Shown in pieces: positions 8,207 through 15,952 of a DNA stretch of 27,156 nt (position 1 is its first letter; every line of letters begins with the position of its first letter). The stretch covers positions 1 to 27,156 of the forward strand of contig NZ_CALBGN010000021.1 of NCBI RefSeq assembly GCF_937893305.1, read 5' to 3'. This DNA comes from an uncultured Helicobacter sp. (GTDB taxonomy: Bacteria > Campylobacterota > Campylobacteria > Campylobacterales > Helicobacteraceae). The notes under the pieces were generated by a model that made no database searches, was not told where the DNA came from, and worked only from the letters and a program-made list of their open reading frames with translations. The position numbers were made by a program, and so were the translations under genes.

Positions 8207-9552
8207 TGCAAATAAGACTTTTTGTTTCTTGCGTCTTTCTTGTTGTGTTGATATTTTCAGGTTGCGCAAAAAGAGAGTTAAATCCCATTGCTATTACTAT
8301 GCCAAAACAGGATTTAAGAGAGTTTGTAAAGGATTCTAATACACTTAAAAAGTTGGAATCCACAAAGCAAGAATACTTGCAACATTTCTTTAGTCCTTGG
8401 AATAAAAAGCCACAATTTAAAGCAAAAGATTTGAAATGGGGATTGCAAGCAGCTTATACAAAACAAGGATTTGGAGAAAATTTAGAGCCTTATTATCTTA
8501 ATGAAATTAAAGCATTGGAGATAGAGGCGGATTTTAAGACATTTCCAAATACAAAAAAGCCAGCAATTATAACAAGAAGCACAAATTTGCGTGTGCTGCC
8601 GACAAATAAACCGCGTTTTTTAAATCCTAAGATTGCAGGGGAGGGATTCCCATTTGATTATTGGCAAAATTCTTATATTTATCTTGGCACACCTGTTTTG
8701 ATTACGCATTATTCTCGCTCTAAGGCGTGGGCTTATGTGGAGAGCGGATTTGTGAGTGGTTGGGTGAGTGTGCTTGATATTGGAATCATCAATGATACAC
8801 AAATTGAGAGTTTCAAAAACACGAAAGATTTTTTAGTGGTAAAGCAAGATTATATACCATTTAAAAATACGCATAAGGAATTTTTAGAAAATGCAAGAAT
8901 AGGAATGCTATTGCCTTTAGTTGGAAGCACAAAAACAGAGTATGAAACAGAAATTTATATGCGTGATGGGCGTGGATATGCACATGCACAAAAAGTTGTG
9001 TTAAATCAAAGGGATTTTGCAAAGTTTCCTATGGAGTTTTCAAGTGCAAATGTGGCAAGTCTCGCGCAAACTTTAATAGGTGAAAAATATGGCTGGGGTG
9101 GAATGTTTGGGAATAGAGATTGCTCAATGTTTTTGCGCGATGTGCTTGGAAATTTTGGGTTTTATTTGCTTAGAAATTCTCAAGCACAAATGCACCAAAA
9201 CCCAAAACAAAAAAAAATTCTTTATAAAGATATTAGCAGGCAAAATCCACAAGAAAAAAAGGATTCCATTAAAAAATATGGAATCCCATTTGCAACTTTG
9301 TTAGGAATGAAAGGGCATATTATGTTGTATTTGGGTGAAAAAAATGGGGAAATTTATGTATTGCACGATATATGGGGATTAAGAACGCTACAAAATGAAA
9401 CACAAGAAGGAAGAAAAATTATAGGAAAAATTGCAATCACTTCACTTGAAGTTGGTAAAGATATAACAGGTATAAAACAGGATGAGTTATTATTGCATCG
9501 GCTTTATGGGATGCGGAATCTTTTTTTGCAAGAGTTGTTAGAGAGTAAATAA
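8206..9552 (+). CDS. SH3-domain NlpC/P60 lipoprotein, probable peptidoglycan hydrolase
   Basis: The 448-residue product starts with a lipoprotein signal; the lipobox FSGC puts the lipidated residue at Cys20. Residues 30-110 match the helical stabilising region found before SH3 domains in this family. SH3-like repeats follow around TRSTNLRVLPTNKPRF (123-138) and ESGFVSGWVSVLDIG (179-193). The C-terminal NlpC/P60 fold has KYGWGGMFGNRDCSMFLRD with catalytic Cys306, GHIMLYLG with His371, and LHDIWG with His387 as the third position. Such enzymes cut stem-peptide bonds in the periplasm. The catalytic triad looks intact. The gene begins on the preceding stop codon and ends one base before the ABC ATPase start, so it belongs to the same operon. 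Confidence 0.88.
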   Translation: MQIRLFVSCVFLVVLIFSGCAKRELNPIAITMPKQDLREFVKDSNTLKKLESTKQEYLQHFFSPWNKKPQFKAKDLKWGLQAAYTKQGFGENLEPYYLNEIKALEIEADFKTFPNTKKPAIITRSTNLRVLPTNKPRFLNPKIAGEGFPFDYWQNSYIYLGTPVLITHYSRSKAWAYVESGFVSGWVSVLDIGIINDTQIESFKNTKDFLVVKQDYIPFKNTHKEFLENARIGMLLPLVGSTKTEYETEIYMRDGRGYAHAQKVVLNQRDFAKFPMEFSSANVASLAQTLIGEKYGWGGMFGNRDCSMFLRDVLGNFGFYLLRNSQAQMHQNPKQKKILYKDISRQNPQEKKDSIKKYGIPFATLLGMKGHIMLYLGEKNGEIYVLHDIWGLRTLQNETQEGRKIIGKIAITSLEVGKDITGIKQDELLLHRLYGMRNLFLQELLESK

Positions 9553-9553
9553 A

Positions 9554-10306
9554 ATGGAGCAAGAAAAAATTATTGAATGTAGAAATGTTAAATTTTATTT
9601 TACCAAAGAGAGAATTTTATATAATGTGAATTGGACGATTACTAAAGGGGACTTTTGGGCAATCATTGGTCCAAATGGTGGCGGTAAAAGTACTCTAGCG
9701 CGCCTTTTGGTAGGGCTTTTAAAGCCAAGCAGTGGAGAAGTAATTAAGGATTCTAACTTGCGCATTGGTTATGTGCCACAAAATACTTTTTTAAATCGTC
9801 ATTTTCCTATAACCACACTTGAAGTTGTGATGATGGGATTTTTAAAACCTGGACTTTTTGGTGGATTTTTGCCAAAGGAAGCAAAAGAAACTGCAATGGA
9901 TCTTTTAAGAAAGTTTTCTATGGAATCTTTTGCGCACAAAAAGATTGGCGAACTCTCTGGGGGACAAAGACAGAGAGTTTTAATCGCTAGAGCATTGTGT
10001 GGTGATCCAAATTTATTGGTTTTAGATGAGCCAACGGCAAGCATTGATCCAAAAAGTCAAAAAGAAATTTATCATTTGTTGCAGCAAATCAATCAAGAAA
10101 AGACTATAATAATGATAAGTCATGATGTGTCTATCTTGCTTGGATATGCAAAAAAAGTTTTATATGTAAATAAAGAAGTTATGGTGCATAATTTACCAAA
10201 CAACATAAACACTACCTATGATGCAAATGTGTTTAAAGAGCATTTTTGTGAAGTGGAGATGCTTATGGGCTTATGGCACTCTAAATTAGGAGAAAAAAAT
10301 GAGTAA
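9554..10306 (+). CDS. Metal-type ABC transporter ATP-binding protein
   Basis: A 250-residue nucleotide-binding subunit of the zinc/manganese/iron (ZnuC/MntB-like) class. It has Walker A GPNGGGKST (39-47), the Q-loop in GYVPQNTFLNRHFPIT, signature LSGGQ (134-138), Walker B LLVLDEP (154-160) and H-switch His190. The GPNGGGKS variant and the FPIT segment after the Q-loop are typical of this metal-uptake class. The matching permease is 1.35 kb downstream, separated only by mqo. No substrate-binding protein is present, so the metal cannot be named. The start overlaps no other gene, while the end overlaps mqo by 8 bases. Confidence 0.9.
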   Translation: MEQEKIIECRNVKFYFTKERILYNVNWTITKGDFWAIIGPNGGGKSTLARLLVGLLKPSSGEVIKDSNLRIGYVPQNTFLNRHFPITTLEVVMMGFLKPGLFGGFLPKEAKETAMDLLRKFSMESFAHKKIGELSGGQRQRVLIARALCGDPNLLVLDEPTASIDPKSQKEIYHLLQQINQEKTIIMISHDVSILLGYAKKVLYVNKEVMVHNLPNNINTTYDANVFKEHFCEVEMLMGLWHSKLGEKNE

Positions 10307-11654
10307 TTCTTATGATGTGGCGATAATTGGAGCAGGGATTTCTGGAAGTGCGTTATTCTATGTTTTAACACAATACACGAACATTAGAAAAGTAGCACTT
10401 TTGGAGAAATACGCACAGCCTGCAACGCTAAGTTCTAGTGGAAACAATAATTCCCAAACAATCCACGCAGGGGATATTGAGACAAACTATACATTTGAAA
10501 AGGCGAAAAAGGTTTCGCGCGCTGCAAAGCTTATAGAGTCTTATGCTTTGTTTCATAAACTACAAAATAAAAGTATTTTTGAATACCAAAAAATGGCGAT
10601 TGGTGTAGGAGATAAAGAGGTAGAGTTCATACAGAAACGCCACGAAGAGTTCAAAGAGATTTACCCAGATTTAGAGTTTTTTACAAAAGAAGATTTAAAA
10701 GAGATTGAACCAAATATTGTCAAATTAGCAGATGGTAGTGATAGACCTGAAAATATCGTAGGCTCTGGTATGCGTAAGAGTTTTTGTGCGATGAATTTTT
10801 GTTCTGTGGCTACACATATGATTGAACAATCTTTAAGTGGTGAGCATTCTGTAATTTTTAATTATCCAGTTACAAGTATTACACAGCAAAATGATGGAAG
10901 TTATTTAATCCGTGCTAAAGGAAGAGAAGCCATTAACGCATCTTTTGTTCTTGTTAATGCAGGAGCACATTCTTTATTATTGGCGCAAAATATGGGTTAT
11001 GGACTAGATCTTGGCTGTTTGCCAGTATCGGGAAGTTTTTATTTTATCCCCGGAGATAAATTAAGAGGTAAGGTTTATACTGTGCAAAACCCTAAACTTC
11101 CTTTTGCGGCAATTCACGGAGATCCTGATGTTGTTGCAAGCGGAAAGAATCGTTTAGGACCAACAGCACTTGCCTTACCAAAGCTAGAACGCTTTAAAAG
11201 TGGAACTTATTTGGATTTTATGAAGGTTTTTGGATTTGGCAGTGCAACTACAAAAATTATGTGGGATTTGCTCTCTGATCAAGAGATCCGTGATTATATT
11301 TTTAGAAATTTCTTATATGAGATTCCAAGTATTGGAAAAAAATATTTTTGGGAAGAAGCAAAAAAGATTATCCCTTCAATTCGCTTAGAGGATTTAACCT
11401 ATGCAGAAGGTTTTGGGGGAATTAGACCACAAGTTTTAGATAAAAATCTAAAAAAACTTGTTTTAGGAGAGAAAAAAATTAAAAGTGGCAAAGGGGTTAC
11501 TTTTAATATGACTCCAAGCCCGGGAGCTACAAGCTGTATGCGCAATGCTTTAATTGATATGTTAGAAATTGTAGAGTATCTAAAAGCAGAAGTGAAAATG
11601 GAGCGCATTAAAACAGAATTAAATGAAGAAAGTTTGGAGTGGCTAGTTGATTAA
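10299..11654 (+). CDS. mqo: FAD-dependent malate:quinone oxidoreductase
   Basis: Membrane-associated flavoenzyme that oxidises malate to oxaloacetate and passes electrons to quinone, replacing NAD-malate dehydrogenase in many epsilonproteobacteria. The 451-residue length matches the Helicobacter/Campylobacter form. An N-terminal FAD motif GAGISG (11-16) is followed by SSGNNNSQTIHAGDIETNYT, the characteristic Mqo segment. FGGIRPQVLDKN and FNMTPSPGATSCMRNAL near the C-terminus form the second flavin/substrate region. The start follows AGGAGAAAAA inside the ATPase gene, overlapping it by 8 bases. The end overlaps the permease by 8 bases. Placement inside an ABC transporter operon is unusual. A general FAD-dependent oxidoreductase is the cautious alternative. 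Confidence 0.88.
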   Translation: MSNSYDVAIIGAGISGSALFYVLTQYTNIRKVALLEKYAQPATLSSSGNNNSQTIHAGDIETNYTFEKAKKVSRAAKLIESYALFHKLQNKSIFEYQKMAIGVGDKEVEFIQKRHEEFKEIYPDLEFFTKEDLKEIEPNIVKLADGSDRPENIVGSGMRKSFCAMNFCSVATHMIEQSLSGEHSVIFNYPVTSITQQNDGSYLIRAKGREAINASFVLVNAGAHSLLLAQNMGYGLDLGCLPVSGSFYFIPGDKLRGKVYTVQNPKLPFAAIHGDPDVVASGKNRLGPTALALPKLERFKSGTYLDFMKVFGFGSATTKIMWDLLSDQEIRDYIFRNFLYEIPSIGKKYFWEEAKKIIPSIRLEDLTYAEGFGGIRPQVLDKNLKKLVLGEKKIKSGKGVTFNMTPSPGATSCMRNALIDMLEIVEYLKAEVKMERIKTELNEESLEWLVD

Positions 11655-12468
11655 TGCGCTTTCTTACACATTTGTGCAAAATGCGTTAATTGGAGCATTT
11701 TTTACGAGTTTAATTTGTGGAATCATCGGCACGCTTGTAGTTACAAATCGTATGGTGTTTATTGCGGGTGGAATTGCACATAGTGTGTATGGTGGGGTTG
11801 GGATTGCTGCATTTTTTGGATTGCCTATTTTAATAGGCGCAACAGGGTTTAGTGTGCTTTGTGCAGTGATTTTAGCTTATATGTTGTTGTATGCTAAGGA
11901 GCGTTTGGATTCTTTAATCGGATCTTTGTGGGCTTTTGGTATGGCACTTGGTGTGATTTTAGTGGAACTAACCCCTGGGTATAGTAAGGACTTTATGGGA
12001 TATTTGTTTGGTAGTATTTTAAGTATAACAGAAAATGATATTTTAGTTATGCTAGGGTTTAGCTTGTTTTTAGTTACGTTTGTTGTGTTAAATTATCGTG
12101 TGATTTTGGGGCTTTCTTATGATGATGAATTTACACAACTTCAGGGGATTAATACGCGTTTTTTTAGTGTGATGTTAATGGTGTTAATTGCGATTGGAAT
12201 TGTGATTTCTATGCGTTCTGTTGGAATTATTTTAATTATCGCACTTTTGAGTATCCCAGCATATTGTAGTGAGGTTTTTACGGCTTCACTTGCTAAAATG
12301 ATGCTCTGGGCTAGTATAATTTCTTTTGTCTCAATGCTAGGTGGAATTATTATTGCGTATCATTATAATCTACAAGCTGGAGCTAGTATTGTGATGGTTT
12401 TGACATTATTTTCTTTTGTTTTAGCATTTTATTATCGTTTTTTGAGTCCTAAATTAAAATTTGCTTAA
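11647..12468 (+). CDS. ABC-3 family metal transporter permease
   Basis: A 273-residue inner-membrane protein of the ZnuB/MntC type with about eight hydrophobic helices. Family features include the early IIGTLVVTNRMVFIAGGIAH (26-45), the central YLFGSIL segment and the C-terminal SVGIILIIALLSIPAYCSEV. It presumably pairs with the ATPase at 9554. The start is TTG, inside the last codons of mqo, with GGAG seven bases upstream; no ATG nearby preserves the conserved N-terminus. The metal is undetermined because the binding protein is not in the window. Confidence 0.88.
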   Translation: MINALSYTFVQNALIGAFFTSLICGIIGTLVVTNRMVFIAGGIAHSVYGGVGIAAFFGLPILIGATGFSVLCAVILAYMLLYAKERLDSLIGSLWAFGMALGVILVELTPGYSKDFMGYLFGSILSITENDILVMLGFSLFLVTFVVLNYRVILGLSYDDEFTQLQGINTRFFSVMLMVLIAIGIVISMRSVGIILIIALLSIPAYCSEVFTASLAKMMLWASIISFVSMLGGIIIAYHYNLQAGASIVMVLTLFSFVLAFYYRFLSPKLKFA

Positions 12469-12483
12469 ATGAAAGGAAAAAGC

Positions 12484-12693
12484 ATGGAAGGACAACAAAA
12501 AGCAGTAGAGCAAGCGCAAAATACTGCAAAAAGAGCGGTAAAAATTGCTCTTTTTGCTTGTGTGATTACAATTCTTTTTGCAACACTTAGCCTTTGGGTG
12601 CTGTTAAACCAAATTACCGCAACTGCAAATTTAACAAAAGCTCAAAAAGTGCAGGAAGCACGCCTAGAAAAGTTAGAAAATACGCAAAATTAG
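12484..12693 (+). CDS. Small single-helix membrane protein, unknown
   Basis: A 69-residue protein: a polar N-terminus rich in Gln/Ala (residues 1-18), one hydrophobic helix (about 21-42) and a charged tail (KAQKVQEARLEKLE, 52-65) that could form a coiled coil. I do not recognise a family. An ATG at 12469, next to the permease stop, would give 74 residues, but AAAGGAAAAAGC places the ribosome site correctly for the ATG at 12484. It closes the operon and is followed by a hairpin terminator. A role as an accessory subunit of the transporter is conjecture from position only. Confidence 0.65.
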   Translation: MEGQQKAVEQAQNTAKRAVKIALFACVITILFATLSLWVLLNQITATANLTKAQKVQEARLEKLENTQN

Positions 12694-12707
12694 CCTTTAG
12701 TGTATAG

Positions 12708-12734
12708 AATCAAAAAGGTAGATTTTGATTTTTT
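12708..12734 (+). terminator. Rho-independent terminator of the azlC-to-permease operon
   Basis: AATCAAAA (12708-12715) and TTTTGATT (12723-12730) form an 8-bp stem with a 7-base loop, followed by TTTT. It starts 15 bases past the stop codon of the small membrane protein. Confidence 0.7.
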
Positions 12735-12767
12735 GGAATTTTTAAGTTAATCTTTTATTTTCTTAGA

Positions 12768-12773
12768 TATAAT
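12768..12773 (+). promoter_or_regulatory. -10 box of tRNA-Leu
   Basis: A perfect TATAAT lies 12 bases before the mature tRNA 5' end, giving a predicted start near 12780. The upstream sequence is T-rich. Confidence 0.6.
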
Positions 12774-12785
12774 TACATCTCTCAA

Positions 12786-12872
12786 GCCGGGGTGGTGAAA
12801 CTGGTAGACGCGCCAGACTCAAAATCTGGTGGGGGTGACCCCGTGTCGGTTCGATTCCGACCCTCGGCACCA
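12786..12872 (+). tRNA. tRNA-Leu (anticodon CAA)
   Basis: The 87-base class II tRNA has an acceptor stem GCCGGGG pairing with CCTCGGC (one G-U), discriminator A and an encoded CCA. The anticodon stem CCAGA/TCTGG encloses the loop CTCAAAA, giving anticodon CAA for UUG codons. The long variable arm has a GGGG/CCCC stem. The T-arm is CGG-TTCGATT-CCG. Confidence 0.96.
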
Positions 12873-13275
12873 ATTAATCTTTTAATCTTCAAGTTTTCTT
12901 ATTTGTTTTAATTTTTACTTTAGTGATTTTGAGAATAAAAAACAAATTAGTTTTATAATAAAGGTTTTGCGTAAATATTGCATAATATCAGTGATTTTGA
13001 ATTGTCTTATGGCGTAGAGAAAAGTTTTGATTATGATTTTTTTGTAAATTGGGGGAATTTATACGGGCGATAATGTCGGAAAAGTATTTGTCTTGTAAAT
13101 TACTTTACAAAATGGTGCAATGCAAAGAGAAAAACATTGTGATGGGAGTAAAAATTTTACTTTAAATCAAAGTAAGATTTAAAAACTTTTTATTTTAAAT
13201 TTAATTTTTTTAATTACAATTCTAACTTTACCTTTTGTGCAAGGTTTGCACGCAACAAATTTTAAAGGATATTTT
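12873..13275. other. Gene-free 400-bp stretch with eroded coding remnants
   Basis: No intact gene is visible. On the plus strand, 12981-13067 reads HNISDFELSYGVEKSFDYDF and onward to NLYG. A one-base shift at the GGG continues it as DNVGKVFVL to a stop near 13100. At 13183-13260 a headless hydrophobic stretch KLFILNLIFLITILTLPF precedes VQGLHA, which looks like a signal peptide without a start codon. Both are weak. Together with the neighbouring tRNA they suggest decayed, possibly imported DNA. The last bases hold AAGGA, the ribosome site of fdhT. Confidence 0.35.
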
Positions 13276-14488
13276 ATGCTTTCACTTTTAAAACAATTCA
13301 AACAAAAATATCTTTTTTTGGGATACTTCAAAGGCTATGGTTGCGCTTGCAATTATTGCTTCAATTTATTTTGGATTTTTCGGCACAGGTTGGCAAGTTA
13401 CCGGTGAGATGACACGCTGGGGTGGCGAGTTTTTGGAGTTTTTTGGGCTTGATACTAGCAAATATAGCTATTACAATATGACAAATCTATCAGGAAATCC
13501 GCTGACTCGCTATGAAGGGCTTGTGCTGATTGGTATGTTTTTAGGTGCATTAATTGCTGCTCTTTGGGCTAATAAAGTTAAATTTCGTCTTCCTGCTTCG
13601 CGTATTCGTATTGCTCAAGCTATCATCGGCGGTCTTTTATCGGGTTTTGGCGCAAGACTTGCTTTTGGCTGTAATTTGCTTGATTTTTTTACTGGGATTC
13701 CATATTTTTCACTACACACTTGGGAGTTTGCGATATTTATGGTGCTTGGGATTTTTGTTGCTACAAAAGTTGGCAAGCTTAAAATTTTTATGCCAAAAAC
13801 TACCCTTGAAAAATGCGGTGTAAATGGTAAAGGGATTGTGCATGATAAAAATCGTGCAAATCGCCACTTTAAATATGGTTTAGTGATTTTAATTTTAACG
13901 CTTATTTGGCTTATTTATTTGTTTGCTACAACAGAGCCTTTTACGCTAAAAGTAAAATCTAGCTTTTTGCCATTAGGGTTACTTTTTGGACTAGTGTTTG
14001 GTTTTGTGATTTCGCGTGGTCAAGTTTGCTTTACATCGTGTTTTCGTGATTTGTTTTTGTTTGGTAGAGATAATGCTGCAAAAGGCGCATATTATGGGAT
14101 GATTATTGCGACTTTCATAGTTTTTATTTTGATGTTAAATGGATATTCAGCATTTGTAAGAAGTTTATCCTTTGCTGTGGCTCTTGGTGCTTTTTTGTTC
14201 GGGTTCGGTATTGTTTTTGCCGGTGGTTGTGAGTGTGGTTGGACATATAGAGCAGCTGAAGGGCAGGCACATTTTATGATAGTTGGTGTGGCAAATTTCG
14301 CCGGAACTGCTATTTTGGCATTAATCTATGATAAGATCCCAAATTGGCTTAAATCTGGTCCAAAAATTCAGCTCTTAAATGATCTTGGTGCTTTGCCTGG
14401 ACTTGCTTTAAATCTTTCGTTTTTGTTGCTATCACTTGCATTAATTTTTGCTTATAAAAAACAATTTTTCGCTCAAAGGAAAGCTTAA
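13276..14488 (+). pseudogene. fdhT: FdhT/YedE-like membrane protein gene with frameshift near its 5' end
   Basis: YeeE/YedE-family polytopic membrane protein. In Campylobacter, FdhT works with FdhU in making selenium-dependent formate dehydrogenase. AAGGA six bases before the ATG at 13276 marks the true start: MLSLLKQFKQKYL. The frame then breaks in a T7 tract (13312-13318). Removing one T gives FWDTSKAMVALAII and an intact protein of about 403 residues. As written, the open part starts at the ATG at 13337, which has no properly spaced ribosome site; it encodes 383 residues. That part retains the conserved Cys motifs FGCNLLDFF (Cys112 in that numbering), QVCFTSCF (231, 235) and GGCECGW (298, 300) and about eight to ten helices. 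The rest is undamaged, so a recent mutation, slipped-strand switching or a sequencing error are all possible. The FdhT name rests on family and pairing. Confidence 0.75.
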
Positions 14489-14734
14489 ATGACTCATTTA
14501 GAAGAGATTAAAATTACATATACGCTTGATATTCAAGGTGAAGCTTGTCCAATGCCTGCTATTGCGACTTTAGAGATATTACCACAACTTAAAAAAGGAG
14601 AAGTTCTAGAAGTGCTTTGTGATTGCCCTCAAGCGATTAATTCAATTCCCGTAGATGTTAAAAATAGGGGATTTGAAGTTTTAGCTGTGGAACAAGATGG
14701 ACCAACTTTAAGATTTATCATACGCAAACCTTAA
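14489..14734 (+). CDS. fdhU: TusA/SirA-family sulfur or selenium carrier, FdhU-like
   Basis: An 81-residue TusA-fold protein with the family motif GEACPMPAIATLE; the reactive residue is Cys20 of the CPxP. The C-terminal half contains LKKGEVLEVLCDCPQA, an extra CxC typical of some members. It begins right after the fdhT stop and is certainly cotranscribed. YedE-TusA pairs are linked to sulfur or selenium delivery; in Campylobacter jejuni the fdhT-fdhU pair is needed for formate dehydrogenase activity. The stop codon overlaps the moeA stop on the other strand by four bases, with no room for a terminator between them. Confidence 0.85.
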   Translation: MTHLEEIKITYTLDIQGEACPMPAIATLEILPQLKKGEVLEVLCDCPQAINSIPVDVKNRGFEVLAVEQDGPTLRFIIRKP

Positions 14735-15942
14735 AGCAAGATCACTTCTATACAATCTCCTATAGATTTGTTGGAATCTAAAATGCAAAGTCCAATTTGT
14801 GCTCCATCAAGTGGGCAGAAGTTGTTTAAAATCGCACTTTGGAAGTCCTTTTTGTCTTGAAAATCAATGCTAAAACCCCCGTTTGTGTTACGCACATTAC
14901 ATACGCGAAATTCTAGGCGCGTGTCATTTTTGCTAATAGCTTGAGTAAGTGGAATCTTAAGTGTGGTGTGTGTTTGCTTTGTGCCTAAAAGACGAAGTAA
15001 AATCTCTTTTGCAAAGAGTTCAAAAGTTACAAGTGTGGAGTTTGGAAATCCGGGCAATGCAAAAAAATGCTTTTGATTAAAATGCGCATAGATAATGTGT
15101 TGTCCGGGTTTAATCCGCACGCCTTTAAAAACCACTTCTTGAGCACGCTTTTGACAAAGTGCAGTGATGAAGTCATAATCTCCCACGCTTGCCCCGCCAC
15201 TACTTATAACCATATCGCATTCATCTAGGGCGCATTGCACGCTAGCTTCTATTTGCTCTTTGTTGTCTTTTAAAATAGGGTAGAGTTTTGGGATTCCACC
15301 ATTTTCTAGCACTTTAGCAAGAAGCAAATGTCCATTTGTATTATAAATATCTTGTGTTGCACTTGGGTTTTCTCCTAGCTCTAAAAGTTCATTTCCGCTA
15401 ACTAAGATTCCAACTTTTGGGCGTGTAAAAACTTCTACAAAAACTTGATTTAAACTTGCTAAAAGTCCAATGTGATTAGCATTTAGCAGAGTTCCTTTGC
15501 AAAAGAGTTTTTCTCCTTTTTTGTAATGTTCTCCAATTTGGCGGATATGCTGTCCTATATGTGGTAAGGCTTGAATTTCTAAGGAATCTCGTTGAACTAT
15601 GCAATGCTCAATAGGGGCTAACATATCGGCATTTTTTGGAATCTTAGCTCCTGTGAAAGTTTTGATGGCAAAAGCAGCATCAATAGGCAAGGTTACAAGT
15701 GCATTTCCAGCAGGATTCTCTCCTAAAATTTTAAAGGTTTTAGAATCTTTAAAAGCAGAGTTAAAAGCGTATCCATCCATATTAGAAAGCGCAAAAGAAG
15801 GCATATGAGATTGTGCTAGAATATCTTTTGCTAAAATTCGCCCTAAAGCTGCGTGTAAAAATACGCGTTCAACCCCTAATGGAGCAATATTTTGCTTGTG
15901 CAAAATTTCTTTTGCATCTTTGTAATCAATCTTTATTTGCAT
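14731..15942 (-). CDS. moeA: Molybdopterin molybdotransferase
   Basis: Inserts molybdate into adenylated molybdopterin, the last step of molybdenum cofactor synthesis. The 403-residue protein has MoeA landmarks: SNMDGYAF (53-60), TGAKIPKNADML (97-108), SGNELLELGE (182-191), SSGGASVGDYDF (247-258) in the MPT-binding domain, and a C-terminal beta-barrel domain ending CIEVILL. It lies 10 bases downstream of ribA on the same strand, so the two form an operon. Its end overlaps fdhU. The product would serve formate dehydrogenase and other Mo/W enzymes. Confidence 0.95.
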   Translation of the reverse strand: MQIKIDYKDAKEILHKQNIAPLGVERVFLHAALGRILAKDILAQSHMPSFALSNMDGYAFNSAFKDSKTFKILGENPAGNALVTLPIDAAFAIKTFTGAKIPKNADMLAPIEHCIVQRDSLEIQALPHIGQHIRQIGEHYKKGEKLFCKGTLLNANHIGLLASLNQVFVEVFTRPKVGILVSGNELLELGENPSATQDIYNTNGHLLLAKVLENGGIPKLYPILKDNKEQIEASVQCALDECDMVISSGGASVGDYDFITALCQKRAQEVVFKGVRIKPGQHIIYAHFNQKHFFALPGFPNSTLVTFELFAKEILLRLLGTKQTHTTLKIPLTQAISKNDTRLEFRVCNVRNTNGGFSIDFQDKKDFQSAILNNFCPLDGAQIGLCILDSNKSIGDCIEVILL

Positions 15943-15952
15943 TAAATCCCCC

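Noticed and set aside
9080..9304. 74-codon lysine-rich open frame inside the NlpC/P60 gene
   Set aside because: It overlaps the catalytic region of a well-supported lipoprotein and is a frame shadow rich in AAA codons.
12786..12872. tRNA-Leu as an integrase attachment site
   Set aside because: No integrase gene and no second copy of the tRNA 3' end were found in the window.
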